Below, in pieces: positions 38,241-49,430 of a DNA stretch of 64,000 nt; the first letter of the stretch is position 1; every line of letters begins with the position of its first letter. The translations under genes were made by a program, and so were the position numbers. The stretch is taken from positions 20,786,001-20,850,000 of the forward strand of contig CM076270.1 of the NCBI GenBank assembly GCA_038380795.1, written 5' to 3'. The notes beneath the pieces are model-generated. The model ran no database searches, was not told the DNA's origin, and worked only from the letters and a program-made list of their open reading frames with translations. This DNA is from Pyrocephalus nanus (Eukaryota; Chordata; Aves; Passeriformes; Tyrannidae).

Positions 38241-39957
38241 AATCTTTTTTTCTGCTGCAGAGTATCTGTAGAGAGAGTGATCTTCACTTGCTTGGCAAAT
38301 TACCAGTATTCTTTGATTTAACATTGTGGCTTGATTTCTATCAGTTGCTGTGAAAAGTCATTTCTCATTGTAGAAGCAACATTAATTAGTTGCTGCCTGG
38401 TCAGAAAAGTTACCTTGTACTACTGCTGATCTGTCATTGCATGACCTCAAAAGCAATTCCACTGCTGATACTCATAGTCAATTGGAACATTCACGTGTTT
38501 AAAAGCTTTCCCATCACACCTTCGGACACTTGCCAATGTGATTACAAGGGAAAGTCATACCAATAGGAGTCCATCTCTCATTTCTCTTCTTCTCAGAAGA
38601 AAATGAGACAGAAAAAAAAGTAGTACCAGTAGTACCATTTTTTTGCATTATTCATCCACTTAACAGGAGCTCCAGTACAAGAAAGTAAAATTATATAACA
38701 GTTAGATTACCTGCACACAAGTAAAGATACATTAAATAAAGCATAAACATTTTGAAAAAGAAGAATAACTACAACATTAACCAAGCAGTAAACCAACAGC
38801 TGCAGTTTTCTTTGCATTTCCAAACAGTTAATAGCAAGTGCTACATTTTACATTCCTTCATGTATTGTTAAAATTAGATAAAATCACACAGATTTTTTAC
38901 AAAAAGTACAGTCTTCATCTGATAAAAAAACATGGACTCGTCATTTCAAAACAAATCACTTGTTCATTACACAAGTTCATTACACTCTCAAGTAATTTAC
39001 CCGAGGAGCCTCATCTGCACACACAAACAGGCAGCACTCCTTCCCCAGGCACTGGATTTCCAGCAATATACAAGACAGGAGTCGGACCTGGCACATCATA
39101 AGGGAGAGAAAAATCCCAGTTCTAAACAGGAAAAATATTTGCAGTGTGTTATGAGACAGTCATCTTGCATATTTCTATGTCTGCCGACACTCATGACACA
39201 CAAACAGGGGATCAGAGCAGCCACTTTAGTTGCTGCACGTGGTCCCTGGCTAAACAGACATTTTCCTTTGCAATGGCAGTGGGAACACTGAAACCCAAAG
39301 CACATATCAACCAGCAGTTGATACAATAGCTGCTTTAGTTGTTGATTTTTGCCTAACACAACATTTGGGAATATATTTGTTGGATTTAATGTTACACAGT
39401 CAGAAAACCCTTTTTATCTTCGTTGCTCTTAGCTTGATTCCCTCACATGTAAGCACAAGTACATGCATGGGTACATTTTGTATGCACACCTATAAAACAG
39501 CTTTTCACTTTCAACATTGCTCTCATCAAATCCTAGGAGAAATAAAACCAGGAGCAGGTATTCCCAGTCTGAGGGAGAGGAACCCACAGCTGGCAAAAAC
39601 CCCATGGAAGCAGCCCCAGGGGTGTGTGAAGGTCCAGTGCTCCTCCACGGAAGCCCATGGACTCATTCAGAAAAATAACTGAAATAGGGGAAGGAAAGCA
39701 TCCCCTTTACCTTCAGGCAGCACCCAAGCACTTTACTGAACACCATTTGCTCCCAGCACTGCATGTTGCTTTGCTACAGAGCTGCTGTGAGGTTTCCATT
39801 AGCCGGGTAGTTATGAGGCAATAATTCAACAACCAAACCAGACATCACTGTTAAAACAAACAAACAAACAAACACACACAACAAACAAACAAAAACCCCA
39901 ACTTTAAACTTTGGGGAAACAAGGATGCTTTGTGTTGATGAAATCTCCACTTACCTC
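38241..39957. other. Noncoding DNA with an (AAAC)n tract
   Basis: Unique sequence. A microsatellite (AAAC)n with a short CACACA insert lies at 39853-39898. The 119-codon frame at 38932-39291 lacks any domain. Confidence 0.5.
39853..39898. repeat. (AAAC)n / (CA)n compound microsatellite
   Basis: AAAC units are interrupted by CACACACA, followed by further AAAC units and AAAAACCCC. Confidence 0.9.
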
Positions 39958-40570
39958 TCCTTTGCATTTTGCAAATGATGGCCTTTCCCTGAGGGCAGCC
40001 GGGCAGAGCCTTCCAAAATGGTGGGCAGGGGGTCTGAGGGGAAGCATCCTCCTGGCCCCCCAAGCAGCTTTTTATCAGGAGTCCTCCCAGTGTTTCTCAA
40101 CCCCAAACCAGAGAAATTCACCCACTGCAGTTAAAATACACATCCCAGAGAAAGAAGCACTGCAGAGGCACCAAGTTGGTCCCTCACTCGCGGCCTCAGT
40201 CGCGGGCAGCAGCCACGGCCGGCTGGGCAGCCCTGCCCAGGGCACCCACCACCGCCTGTCTGACTGGAAATATTCCACTCCCAGCTTTGTCTGCTTGGGG
40301 TGTTAAAATTTCTCTCAGTTCCACCAAATTCTCCCTCATTTTCCCATCCAATCAGTCTTTTTTGGCTCTGCCTACCAGCCCAGCCAGCACCGTCCCACAG
40401 CGTGAGGCTGCTGTGGTGGCACTGAGCTGGGCTTGGGCGAGCACCCGGGGGCTGTAGTAGAGGAGGAGGAGTAGAAGTGCTCCCATCCTGGGACAGCCTG
40501 ACCCACCACCACAGCTCCATGGAAACATTCTTGGCAATGCATTCCCCAGGGGCGAGCTTGGTGGATAACA
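39958..40570 (-). promoter_or_regulatory. GC/CpG-enriched patch with a strong minus-strand splice donor; possible first exon and promoter
   Basis: CpGs cluster at about 40187-40260 (CTCGCGGCC, GTCGCGGG, CACGGCCGG), the densest patch outside 60.6-61.2 kb. On the minus strand a consensus donor, GAG|GTAAGTGG, falls at its left edge (exon end at 39958). A promoter with a first exon running leftward is therefore conceivable. The 146-codon minus-strand frame at 40131-40571 is opposed by a + frame and has no domain, so a noncoding transcript is likelier than a protein. No TATA box or initiator could be assigned. Confidence 0.2.
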
Positions 40571-43500
40571 TGACTAAGGCTGGAAGGAATTGTTAGTCCA
40601 GGTGGTGGGCAGTATCAGCAGCCTCAGTGAGGAGGGAAGGTGCTCAGTCCCCTATACCCGCTCCTCAGGGGCTTCCAGGAAGCACCAGCAGGACAGCCAC
40701 ATGTTTTACCTCCAAGCAGGTTTCTGTCACTTTTACTCTCTGTAAAAGTGACGCTTTTCTTTCTCTTTCCTTGATGCACCTCTCAGTAGGGCCTTCTGCT
40801 CTTCCACCTCCAGATGCCTCTTTTCTTTGCCCCTTTTCATTTGGCATCTGCAGGGCTGGTGGACTCAGTGTTTCACCAGCAGCCAGGTTACCACCTCTGC
40901 TGAAGACATCACTAGCGCTTTTCTCCTCTATCTGCACGAGCCAGAGGTGATAGAGACAAAAAAACATTGCACAGATCATTTGGGCAATCCCTTCAGGAGA
41001 GATAAGATTGCTGTCGATTGCAGGTTTATTGGCTCTTTAATTAATACCTATAGGATCAATTTTCAAGAATCCCCCACAACCTCACTTGGGATATTGTTTT
41101 GAAAGGCTAAAGGCAGTTCAGAATATTTTTCCTAATATTCTAATTAGATTTTTCTTTTTATGTTCATTCTGCCGCTCCTAATTATATCCTAGCTTATATG
41201 GTGTGACTGAATCCTTGCTTTACTTCTATATATATCAATTACTTTATTTTGCATTATTTTGCTATTTAGCTGCTACCCTGCTAAGCATGTAATTTACCAA
41301 AACCCCTTATGTTTACCTCTATATAGCAGTCCTTCCAGACCACTTTATTTCTCTGTTATCACAATTTTTCAGGTCACTGATATCTTTACAAGATATCCCC
41401 AACACAAGTACGTGAGGATGCATGCAGAGTTATCAAAGCCCCAGGAAAACCACTATGAAAGTGTTTTTTTTCATAGGAAAACCACTATGAAAGCCTGGGG
41501 GCAGCTTATAAGCAGGAAAACCCATGGCACTAAAACCCTAAGGAGTTAAAGCAAGGCCCAATCTATGGTTTATTTGCTCCAGGACACATTCCAATCAATG
41601 CAGCCCCAAACTGTGCTAGCCTTTCTTCTTGTTATACCACGTTGCAGATCAAAGCTAAATTTATGGAAGCAATCAATCCAAGTCTTTTTACTACATCATT
41701 TCTTGCTATATCCCTCCCAATTTGGAGCATGCTGCAGACAGGTTTGTTCTCATATATATAAGTTTGCATTTTTCCATAGCACATTTCATTTTATTTTCAG
41801 CTCAAGAGTTACATCTACCTGTGGAAATAACAACTTTCACTTGATAAATTAGATTTTGACCACAGGCAAAAGTGGAGTGGGGTGAATAATGCAAAACCAC
41901 TCAAGAAATAAAGAAAACTAATAAGAATATTCATTCAAATTTAAACACAAAGATGCTCCAGCTATATTAGTATCTGTGATACTTTTGCTTTCTGCAATTA
42001 CTATGAAAATTGAATTTTATAAGACTTTCTCTGAATGCTTGAAAAAGCAAATCTTAACTTTCTATACATGATCATTCCCACAGGAATGTGATTAGGAGGA
42101 TTATGCTCATCTAGTTAAGAAGCAAAAATAATACTATACACTCTGTGGCAATCTGTGTCATAGACCCACAGAGAGCTCATGGAAGTCAATTCCTTTGGCT
42201 GCAGGACTGAATACAAAGTGAACAAACAATCTCACAGAGGTATGGAAAGTGTTAGCTAAAGTGCAAGTAAAATTCATGAAACATTTAATCAACTCATTTT
42301 AAAATATGAATGAAGTTTAAAAATAATCAGAGGCTGCACTTAAACACCATGAAAAAAGTGGAAAGTACATTGGAAATACACATTTCCTGGAGTTTTACGT
42401 ATTTTATTTTGAGGGAGGTTAAGTTGGGCTACACAGTGTCAATAACAATCAAGTGAGAAGACTTGTGAGGTATGAAAGGATAAGACTGGGAAATAATAAT
42501 TTGATCTACTCGATTTGGATGAGAAATAGATGAGGTGAAATAGATGAGAGGAAAATCCTACTGGAAGTCTGGACAAGCAGTCCCACAGGGAAATTTCTAA
42601 GCACAGGGGATGCCCAGCAAGGTGCCATCATGCCCAGGAGCCCAGAAATGCTCAGCAGCTTGTTTCACCTCACTGGCATTGCAGGGATCTTGCAAAGCCT
42701 CTCCCTTTGACCTTGCTTCCTGCCTGGGACACAGGAGCAGGGGTGAATCCTGCCCTGAGTGAAGGAAGCTCAAACTTATCTCTGGATGCAGGGCCAAGGT
42801 TTCTTTTCCCTTCAGAGTGGCTGTTCTCTGCTTACCTCGACAAATTGGTGGACTTCATAGCTTGTTTGCTGCAGACAGCTGCTACACAGCAGCTGAAATC
42901 CTGTTTTAAAGCAACAGCTCTTTCTGGAATAATGCAATAGAAAACCAAATTTGGAAGCAAATTGTTCTGCTGGATTCAAGGGTTTTCTTTCAATAGAAGC
43001 AGCCCAGCTGCATCCCAAGTCCCAGGCTATGGATAGTGTGATCATGTTACCATAGCTGTCCTTCCCTGTTTAAAATGGACACTGGATACAGAGAATGTAT
43101 CTCTCAAGCCATTATGGATACTGTATGCTGTAATGGAATACTATTCCTGTAACATCTCAATGGGGACACGAGAGATCACTTGCTTGCCATTCTTAGGTGA
43201 CCATTGTTCAATAATGGGTGGGTTGCCACACTAGGGGGAAAATATCTTTTTCTATGACTTCCAGTTTTACCTCAGTGAAATGCTCACAGACTTAATTATG
43301 TGCTTTTGGAAGGTGTCTGAACCCTCTTATCTGACAAAAGGATGCACCAGTTTTCCCCTGGTGCCTTGAAATAGGATAATATTGTCTTTAATGGATTTGT
43401 GCCTACGTTCAAGATGTACCCTGCAATTTTCTGTCTTGCCAGCCTAACAGGAGTGTTTTGCATTGCCATACAGGTGATTCCAGGTTTGATTTTCATTTCC

Positions 43501-43929
43501 CCTTCCCCATGTCAGATGAAGGTGCCAAATCTGCTTAGAGATAATAATCAAAACCACATTCTCAGCTCATTCAGTCTTCAAAGACCAGAGTACCCCACTA
43601 TGAGGTCAGATTGGCAGGGGCTGTAGGAAAAGGCCTGGCAGGATGAGAAACACCCTGCTCTTAACAATCCAGAATCTGCCAGTTGCTGTAGCAAAAATAA
43701 AAGCCCAGGAAAACCGAAGCAGCTCTCTCTCATTTCATGACCAGCCTTGCTCTGTGCAACAGGGAGCTGAGGAAATCATTGTTTGGGAGCCCAGCTGATA
43801 GCACACAGATTAATCACATGGGTGTGCAAGAAAATAAGTAGGTGCATAAATGCTTTAGCTATGCCGTGCATTTCCCAATGCAGACTTCCTTCGCTTTAAT
43901 GCTGACAAGCTGTTGATTTTTTTATTTTT
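40571..43929. other. Noncoding DNA with a short local duplication
   Basis: A 19-base direct repeat, AGGAAAACCACTATGAAAG, occurs at 41443-41461 and again at 41475-41493. A 10-base palindrome with a homeobox core, TCTAATTAGA, lies at 41139-41148. No gene was recognised. Confidence 0.5.
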
Positions 43930-44242
43930 AATTATGAACTGAAACCCCTTTTGCTATCGGTTATAAAGGTAACAAACAGTGTGCTGTTTAACTTCAAATT
44001 CCATATCACTCGTGGAAGTTGTAAGTTTAGTCAGCTTAGTATCTCTGAAATAAAATATGTGCCGGCAGGAAAATGAAAGGTTATCTCATATGAAATAAAT
44101 ACATAGTGATATGACTTGTTAGTGAAAATTCCAGCCAGATGACTAGTGTTAATCTTGTAATACCATTAAACAAATCTGCAGTTATGAAGGGTTTCTCAGC
44201 CCATTCCAAACAGCAAAAATGCAAGAGGAAAGATATCCTTGT
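43930..44242. promoter_or_regulatory. Possible conserved noncoding element next to a MIR copy
   Basis: Complex, repeat-free sequence retaining CpGs (TATCGG, ACTCGTGG, GCCGGC) with homeobox and GATA-like words. It directly abuts the MIR at 44243. Inference only. Confidence 0.25.
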
Positions 44243-44385
44243 CATTAAAGAACAGGTTTGTGATCCTAAAGATCTGACTTCTGTTCCTGGCTTTGTCACA
44301 GGCTGTCTGAGTGACCTTTAATAAAATAACTACCTCTCAGTCTCCCTCAATTCCTACTTTGTAAACTGGGGATAGTGAAACATTC
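44243..44385 (+). repeat. MIR-type SINE
   Basis: The order of diagnostic blocks matches MIR: a degenerate TTCCTGGCTTTGTCAC (for TCCCGGCTCTGCCAC), CTGTCTGAGTGACCTTTAA (for CTGTGTGACCTTGGG), ACTACCTCTCAGTCTCCCTCA (for ACTTAACCTCTCTGTGCCTCA, imperfect), and TTTGTAAACTGGGGATAGTG (for TCTGTAAAATGGGGATAAT). This is the most complete ancient SINE in the window. Its tRNA-like head is nearly gone, as expected at this age. Confidence 0.8.
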
Positions 44386-44591
44386 CCTTTTTTCTAAACA
44401 GGTGAAGATTTCCTTGGTAGGGAGTCTGTAGCTGACATGTTAAATAACACAACGGGAGCCTCAAAGAAAGACTGAATTCTTCCAACATCTTAATAGAACT
44501 AATCTATAGAAACAGTAAGAAAATTTTCACTGTTTCCACCTGGGGCATAGGGCTTGTTTACTGAGGAACTCAGTGAGCTGCTAAACAATCC

Positions 44592-44609
44592 TTTTTGTTT
44601 GTTTGTTTG
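44592..44609. repeat. (GTTT)n microsatellite, short
   Basis: CTTTTTGTTTGTTTGTTTGA; four GTTT-type units on the + strand. Confidence 0.85.
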
Positions 44610-45662
44610 ATGCATTCCCAAATGTCACTGTCTTAGGCAGATTGATCCATTCTGCTGCTGTGGTGTTTGCTTCAGCCTTCTCTGAGAACCAACCATCCTC
44701 CTCCTCCTTTCTCTGCCTTCCCCTCAGGTCCTTTACCTCTCTCTCCCTCAGTCTATTCTCAAGAATGTCAAGGCTACAAGAGGTTCATGTTTGAGAACCT
44801 TTGACATACTCTGAAGTCATAAAAAGAGGATGTCTGCCTTGTGCAGAGAAGCAGATAATCTATCATTTTTCTTAGGACAACAGTTGTATAAGAACTTGCT
44901 TTAACACACCTTGTCAGCCACTGGGATCAACAAATCTGTGAGAGGGAAATTCTATTACCAAAAATATCTTAGAAAATCTGACTGGCATACTTTTTTTTTT
45001 TTTTTTTCTCCTTTTAGATTTAGGAGGAGGAATAGAAAACCTAGCCAAACACTTTGCTTACTTGAGAGACATGCTGAAGGAAAGAAAGAAAATGTCTCCA
45101 AAAATGAAGTTCTGTTGAAAGGCAGTACAACACCTCCCAACCACAGCGAGTGGCAATAGGCAGGGTGCAGGAAAACAAGCTTGTCTTGAATTCATGAATT
45201 GACAAACTGGTTCCTTATAATAATTATGAATCATCATAAACTTTAAACTTCTAACTCATTATATATTATTAACTGCTAATTCAGCTCATCTCTTTTTTGC
45301 CTTTTGTCTCTTGAGAGAAGTGGGAAGGCATTTCAGAGCTTGCTTGGAACCTTTGCCTTATGGTTGATTCCCAGGAGCATTTGGTTACCATCTCAAACGG
45401 GGCTTTTACTCTAATTTAGGATAGTATTAACAATTCTATTAATCCATCTATGCTGCAAAAAAAAATGTGTCCAGATACCAACTGCACACACTGATAAGGA
45501 AGTTTTTATAGTAGAAATATGCTTTCATATCTATTATTCTATTCTGAGCTTCTGAGGGCAGGGCAAACCATGGCCTTGTTATTGTCTTGAAATAGGAAAT
45601 AAAATATTTACTAAGCAAAGGTAAGCCTTCCTGGGACTACACATTGTTAATCATCAAACCTC

Positions 45663-45745
45663 ACCCCTGTTACAGAGAACCAATGTCACAGAGTCATTTA
45701 GGTCCTGTTTCAATGACAGCAAGGCATTATCAAGGTCATGAGGCC
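45663..45745 (-). repeat. Possible MIR-type SINE fragment
   Basis: CCCCTGTTACAGAG followed by GTCACAGAGTCATTTAGGT aligns, with gaps, to the reverse complement of the MIR core (CCCATTTTACAGATGAGG ... GGCACAGAGAGGTTAAGT). Divergence is high. Confidence 0.45.
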
Positions 45746-47149
45746 TCCCAGAGCCTCAGCAATGCCTATTGGTGTAGCACCACCTAAGTAAAGTGTATAA
45801 ACACAAGTAAACAAAATCTATTATTTTTACTACAAGTGAATATATTTTCTTTAGTGAATAACTACTTAGAAGCTGAAGGTTAGGGAATAATTACTTATAA
45901 ACTGAAGGTAGAGTCTGTAATTTTTGCATTTTAAAAAAACTTGTCACAACAGGCATGCTCACAAAAAAAAAAACAACCAAACATTTCCTGCCAGTAAAGT
46001 CAAGCAAGTAATGAATATTTCCTAGTAATTTCAGAGATGGGAAGCGAGTCCTAAGGCCCAGATGTTACATAAATTTAAGCATCTAACCCTAAAAAGTTGA
46101 TATTTGAGTGAGCTTCCTAAAAAACCTAAAGACACCTAACTGGAAGGGTTCACAGATCTAGAGAGACATGTTTCTGTTGAGAAAACACCCAGGTTCTTTC
46201 ATTACCAATATTGCCTTGTCATGCTTTGATAGCATTAATTGTTCTTGGTGCAAACCTGGTTGGAAATCCCTTAAAGGATATGGAAAGAAGCTCACTGACT
46301 TGATTTCTTCATTATTAAACCTAATTACTAGCGTTTATCCTGTCCTTTTAAAATGAGAAGCAGAAGAAAGTGTTCAACCCAGCGACCAAAAAAAAAAAAA
46401 AAAACTAAATCAAAAAAACCCCACAAAATCTCTTTAGTTCCTGAAGGCCATTTTGCAAAGTAGCACATGAAAATGTAAATAATTATTTGGAGTAGAGAAT
46501 ATAAACTTTTAAATTACAACTGGGGCAATGTTGTCTGGGCCAATGGCATGAGCATGGCCATCTACCTACAGATCTAGGAATGAAAAGGTGTTCTGCAGGC
46601 TCCTGGACAGGTAACTTCTGCTACATCAAGAAAAAGATCAATCTCTGTCTTTCATATGGTACTCATTAGTCTGTTCAGATAGTCCATAATAAAGCTCGAA
46701 CAGCAAAAATATTAGCTGCAAGAAAGCATTACTTGTTTAAAAGTGTTAAGACAATTAGTCAAACTTCTTCATTTCAAACCCTGTGTGCATTTATCTGAAT
46801 CTAAATATATCCCTGAGACAAGAAGCCCCAGTGGAATGCTCTGCTCTGTGAAAGGTAGGTGGGAACAGAGCGGAAATGAAGCTCGTTTATCTCATTATCA
46901 GTGTGGGCTTCAACTGTATCAGGTCACAGCCTTGCCCACCTGTACCAACACTTCTGTAATTGATTCCTAAAAGTCCTCATGTGCTATGGCTTCCAGTTCC
47001 ATTCAAATGCAGATGTGGACTAATGGAAGGGTTGCACATTTCTGAACCAAACTCAGGGAACATATTACTTGCCTATTCAGCAATCTGAATGCTTTTATTC
47101 TTTTCCTTAACAGCCTTTATTTTGTTGTGTGTATTTTTTTTTTGGTAAT

Positions 47150-47840
47150 TTAAACAACATGGGCTTTTTCCACGCTCTGTTAAAAGAGGAAGGGGGAAAA
47201 GAGCTAATTATATCTGAACTGAAGTGTAACCACGGCCCTATTAAATAGGTAGCAGTTATGGGCTATTGATCGCAGTTCACAGGAAAAGCTTGTCATGTAG
47301 TGTCAAGAGGTTAATGTAATTACAAGAGTGGGCAGCAGGATCAGCTGTGTCCTCCAATAGGCGAATAACTAAAAGCTGCTTTAGAGACACATAATGTTGT
47401 CAAAGCATAAATAATTCATCCCAGCATTCGAGAAGAAATTACTGCTCTGTTCCAGCGTATTATTCAGCCATTAAAATCCTGCCCTTGTAAAGTCTTTTGA
47501 TGTAGTCATATTTTCAGTTCTAAGAGCAGTTTTGGAGCATTCAGCTTTTATTAAGCCTTATATTGTGCAGTTTTCAAAGTAGTAAAAAGGATATGAAATA
47601 GACTTACAATTTGTTTAATAACTGCATTGCGATTCAGATAAGAGGGAGAGAGCTGTGTGGATTTATGGAGTGCCTGTGCAGCGTGAAGAGGAAGCTGTGG
47701 CGAGATGTGATGGAATTTTTAACTCCCCTAAGCTGGACAGAATTAAATGGGCTTCAGCTATTTACTAGCATTGATAGCTGCACCAGTCCTTACAGCATTT
47801 GGTGACCCATTTCTCGAGAGCCAGCTAAGTAGGAGCCATG
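47150..47840. promoter_or_regulatory. Strong candidate conserved noncoding element or enhancer
   Basis: About 690 bp of repeat-free, complex DNA with roughly 11 CpGs (CCACGCTC, CCACGGCC, GATCGCAG, GGCGAATAA, CAGCGTGAAG) and many homeobox-type words: GAGCTAATTATATC, GAGGTTAATGTAATTAC (with the 8-base palindrome GTAATTAC at 47316-47323), GCATAAATAATTC. The open frames inside it are short and lack domains. It has the texture of a developmental enhancer. Conservation could not be tested here. Confidence 0.4.
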
Positions 47841-49310
47841 AGAAGTATCGGTGTGCTGGGCTATTCTCCTATTACAGCCTCTTGACTCCAACTCTTTTCT
47901 TGTCCTCATTAAAGTCTCTGGCAATTTGATGTTGAATGGCTTCCACTCTGCCTCTGCAGTCTGAACTGTCCTGCTGTTGGATTCAATGTCTACAGTTGCC
48001 CACGTTTACTGTCAGGGGGCATGGTGCTGATTTACAGTAAATTACAAAACTACCTGAAGTGATTGCTTCTCTACCAGGTTCCAGCTAGCCCCCATGCACA
48101 GGGCTAGGTTGGTGGAACAACAGCAGGGAGGAAGGACAGGATGTTGTTACAAGGGACTGTTCTCTCCTCCACCCTCCTGTCCCCATACAAAGTTAATCTG
48201 ATGCTTGGACAGTTCTGTTACACAGGCAAAAACCCCAAACAGCCCCTCACTAATAATTCCTAAAATAAATTCCCAGATAAAATTTTCAAATTAAAGAGCT
48301 TTGGGGTCTCAGCCCATCTTTTCACAAACTTGGGGTTCCTGTTACTGACCATGCATGTAAAGGAAAAAAAAAGTGGAATCTGAACATATAATTCTGATGT
48401 CTCTGATTATTTTTTATTCTAATATTCAATCAGAAAAACAATTGCTTGTTTGAGGACAGACTAAGCAACTAGGAGCTTTAAGGAGAAGGGATGTGGCTTA
48501 GCAGAGAAAACAGGCCATCATTTCACGCTGACCAAAAGGAAAGTCACCCTCTACACACCCCAGCCAATCTTACCATAATTATTCACCACAATTATTCATC
48601 CTTCTCTCCTGCTAGAGCCTATTCCCCGCTCTTCCCCTGTCCACAAATGGGTCCAGAGCTGGAATGCTGCAGCTGGAGGCATGAGCCTCACCCTCCCCTC
48701 TGCTACCAGCACTGCTGCAAGAATGTTGCCAATATTAGTAAGTCTATAGTGAGCCATAATGATGGCTGTGGACCACTGTTCATTTCTCATCAAGTAAAAC
48801 AGCAGCCTGTATTTGGTATACAATTACAGAAAACAATCATAGCATGAAATATTGCAGCCCTCAGACACTACAGGGATTGGCAGCAATCTGACAAAGGGAG
48901 GAATGAAAACCTAGTTACAAAGTCAGCACAGGAAAAAAAGGAAAATAAAACAGAAGATAAAGGTAATGCTGAGAAGGCCACAACTGCATGAAGTAGGGGC
49001 CTATGAGCAATTTCACAGGAAAGGCTCACCAGAAGAGGAAAAAATACAGAGAAAACATGAAGAGAACAAAAAAAATACAGGTTTTTCATTGTCTTTTGCC
49101 TTATGAAAGCCCTTAAAATACACTATTCTGGCACAGCAGTTACTCTTCTGTCTTGCTTTCAAGAAATAAAAACCAAGTGAAGTCCTGCAAAAAACTGTTA
49201 TGCTAATTTTAAACCTACTGTTAAACAGAATGTCCCCTAACATTAGATATTTTGTCAATGGCACCACATTTCTACGGCAAGGAAGAGTTTTTAACCAGAC
49301 ATTTCGTTTC

Positions 49311-49382
49311 AGAAAAAAAAGGAAAAAAGAAAAAAACCAAAACAAAACAAACAAACAAAACAAAAACCCAAAACAACAACAA

Positions 49383-49428
<46 letters not shown>
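49311..49428. repeat. A-rich tract ending in (A)45
   Basis: AAAAGGAAAAAAG and CAAAACAAAC-type low-complexity sequence leads into an uninterrupted 45-base A-run (49384-49428). The Lys/Asn-rich and Phe-rich frames across it are artefacts. Confidence 0.95.

Positions 49429-49430
<2 letters not shown>

Larger units (their letters stand above)
44386..47149. other. Noncoding DNA with old repeats
   Basis: Contains (GTTT)n at 44592-44609, a 17-base T-run at 44991-45007, a possible MIR at 45663-45745, an imperfect 29-base tandem duplication at 45854-45911 and a 17-base A-run at 46388-46404. No gene was recognised. Confidence 0.5.

Noticed and set aside
40131..40571. 146-codon minus-strand frame over the CpG patch.
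   Set aside because: Opposed by a 93-codon + frame and a 131-codon + frame; no domain. CpG-rich composition explains the openness.
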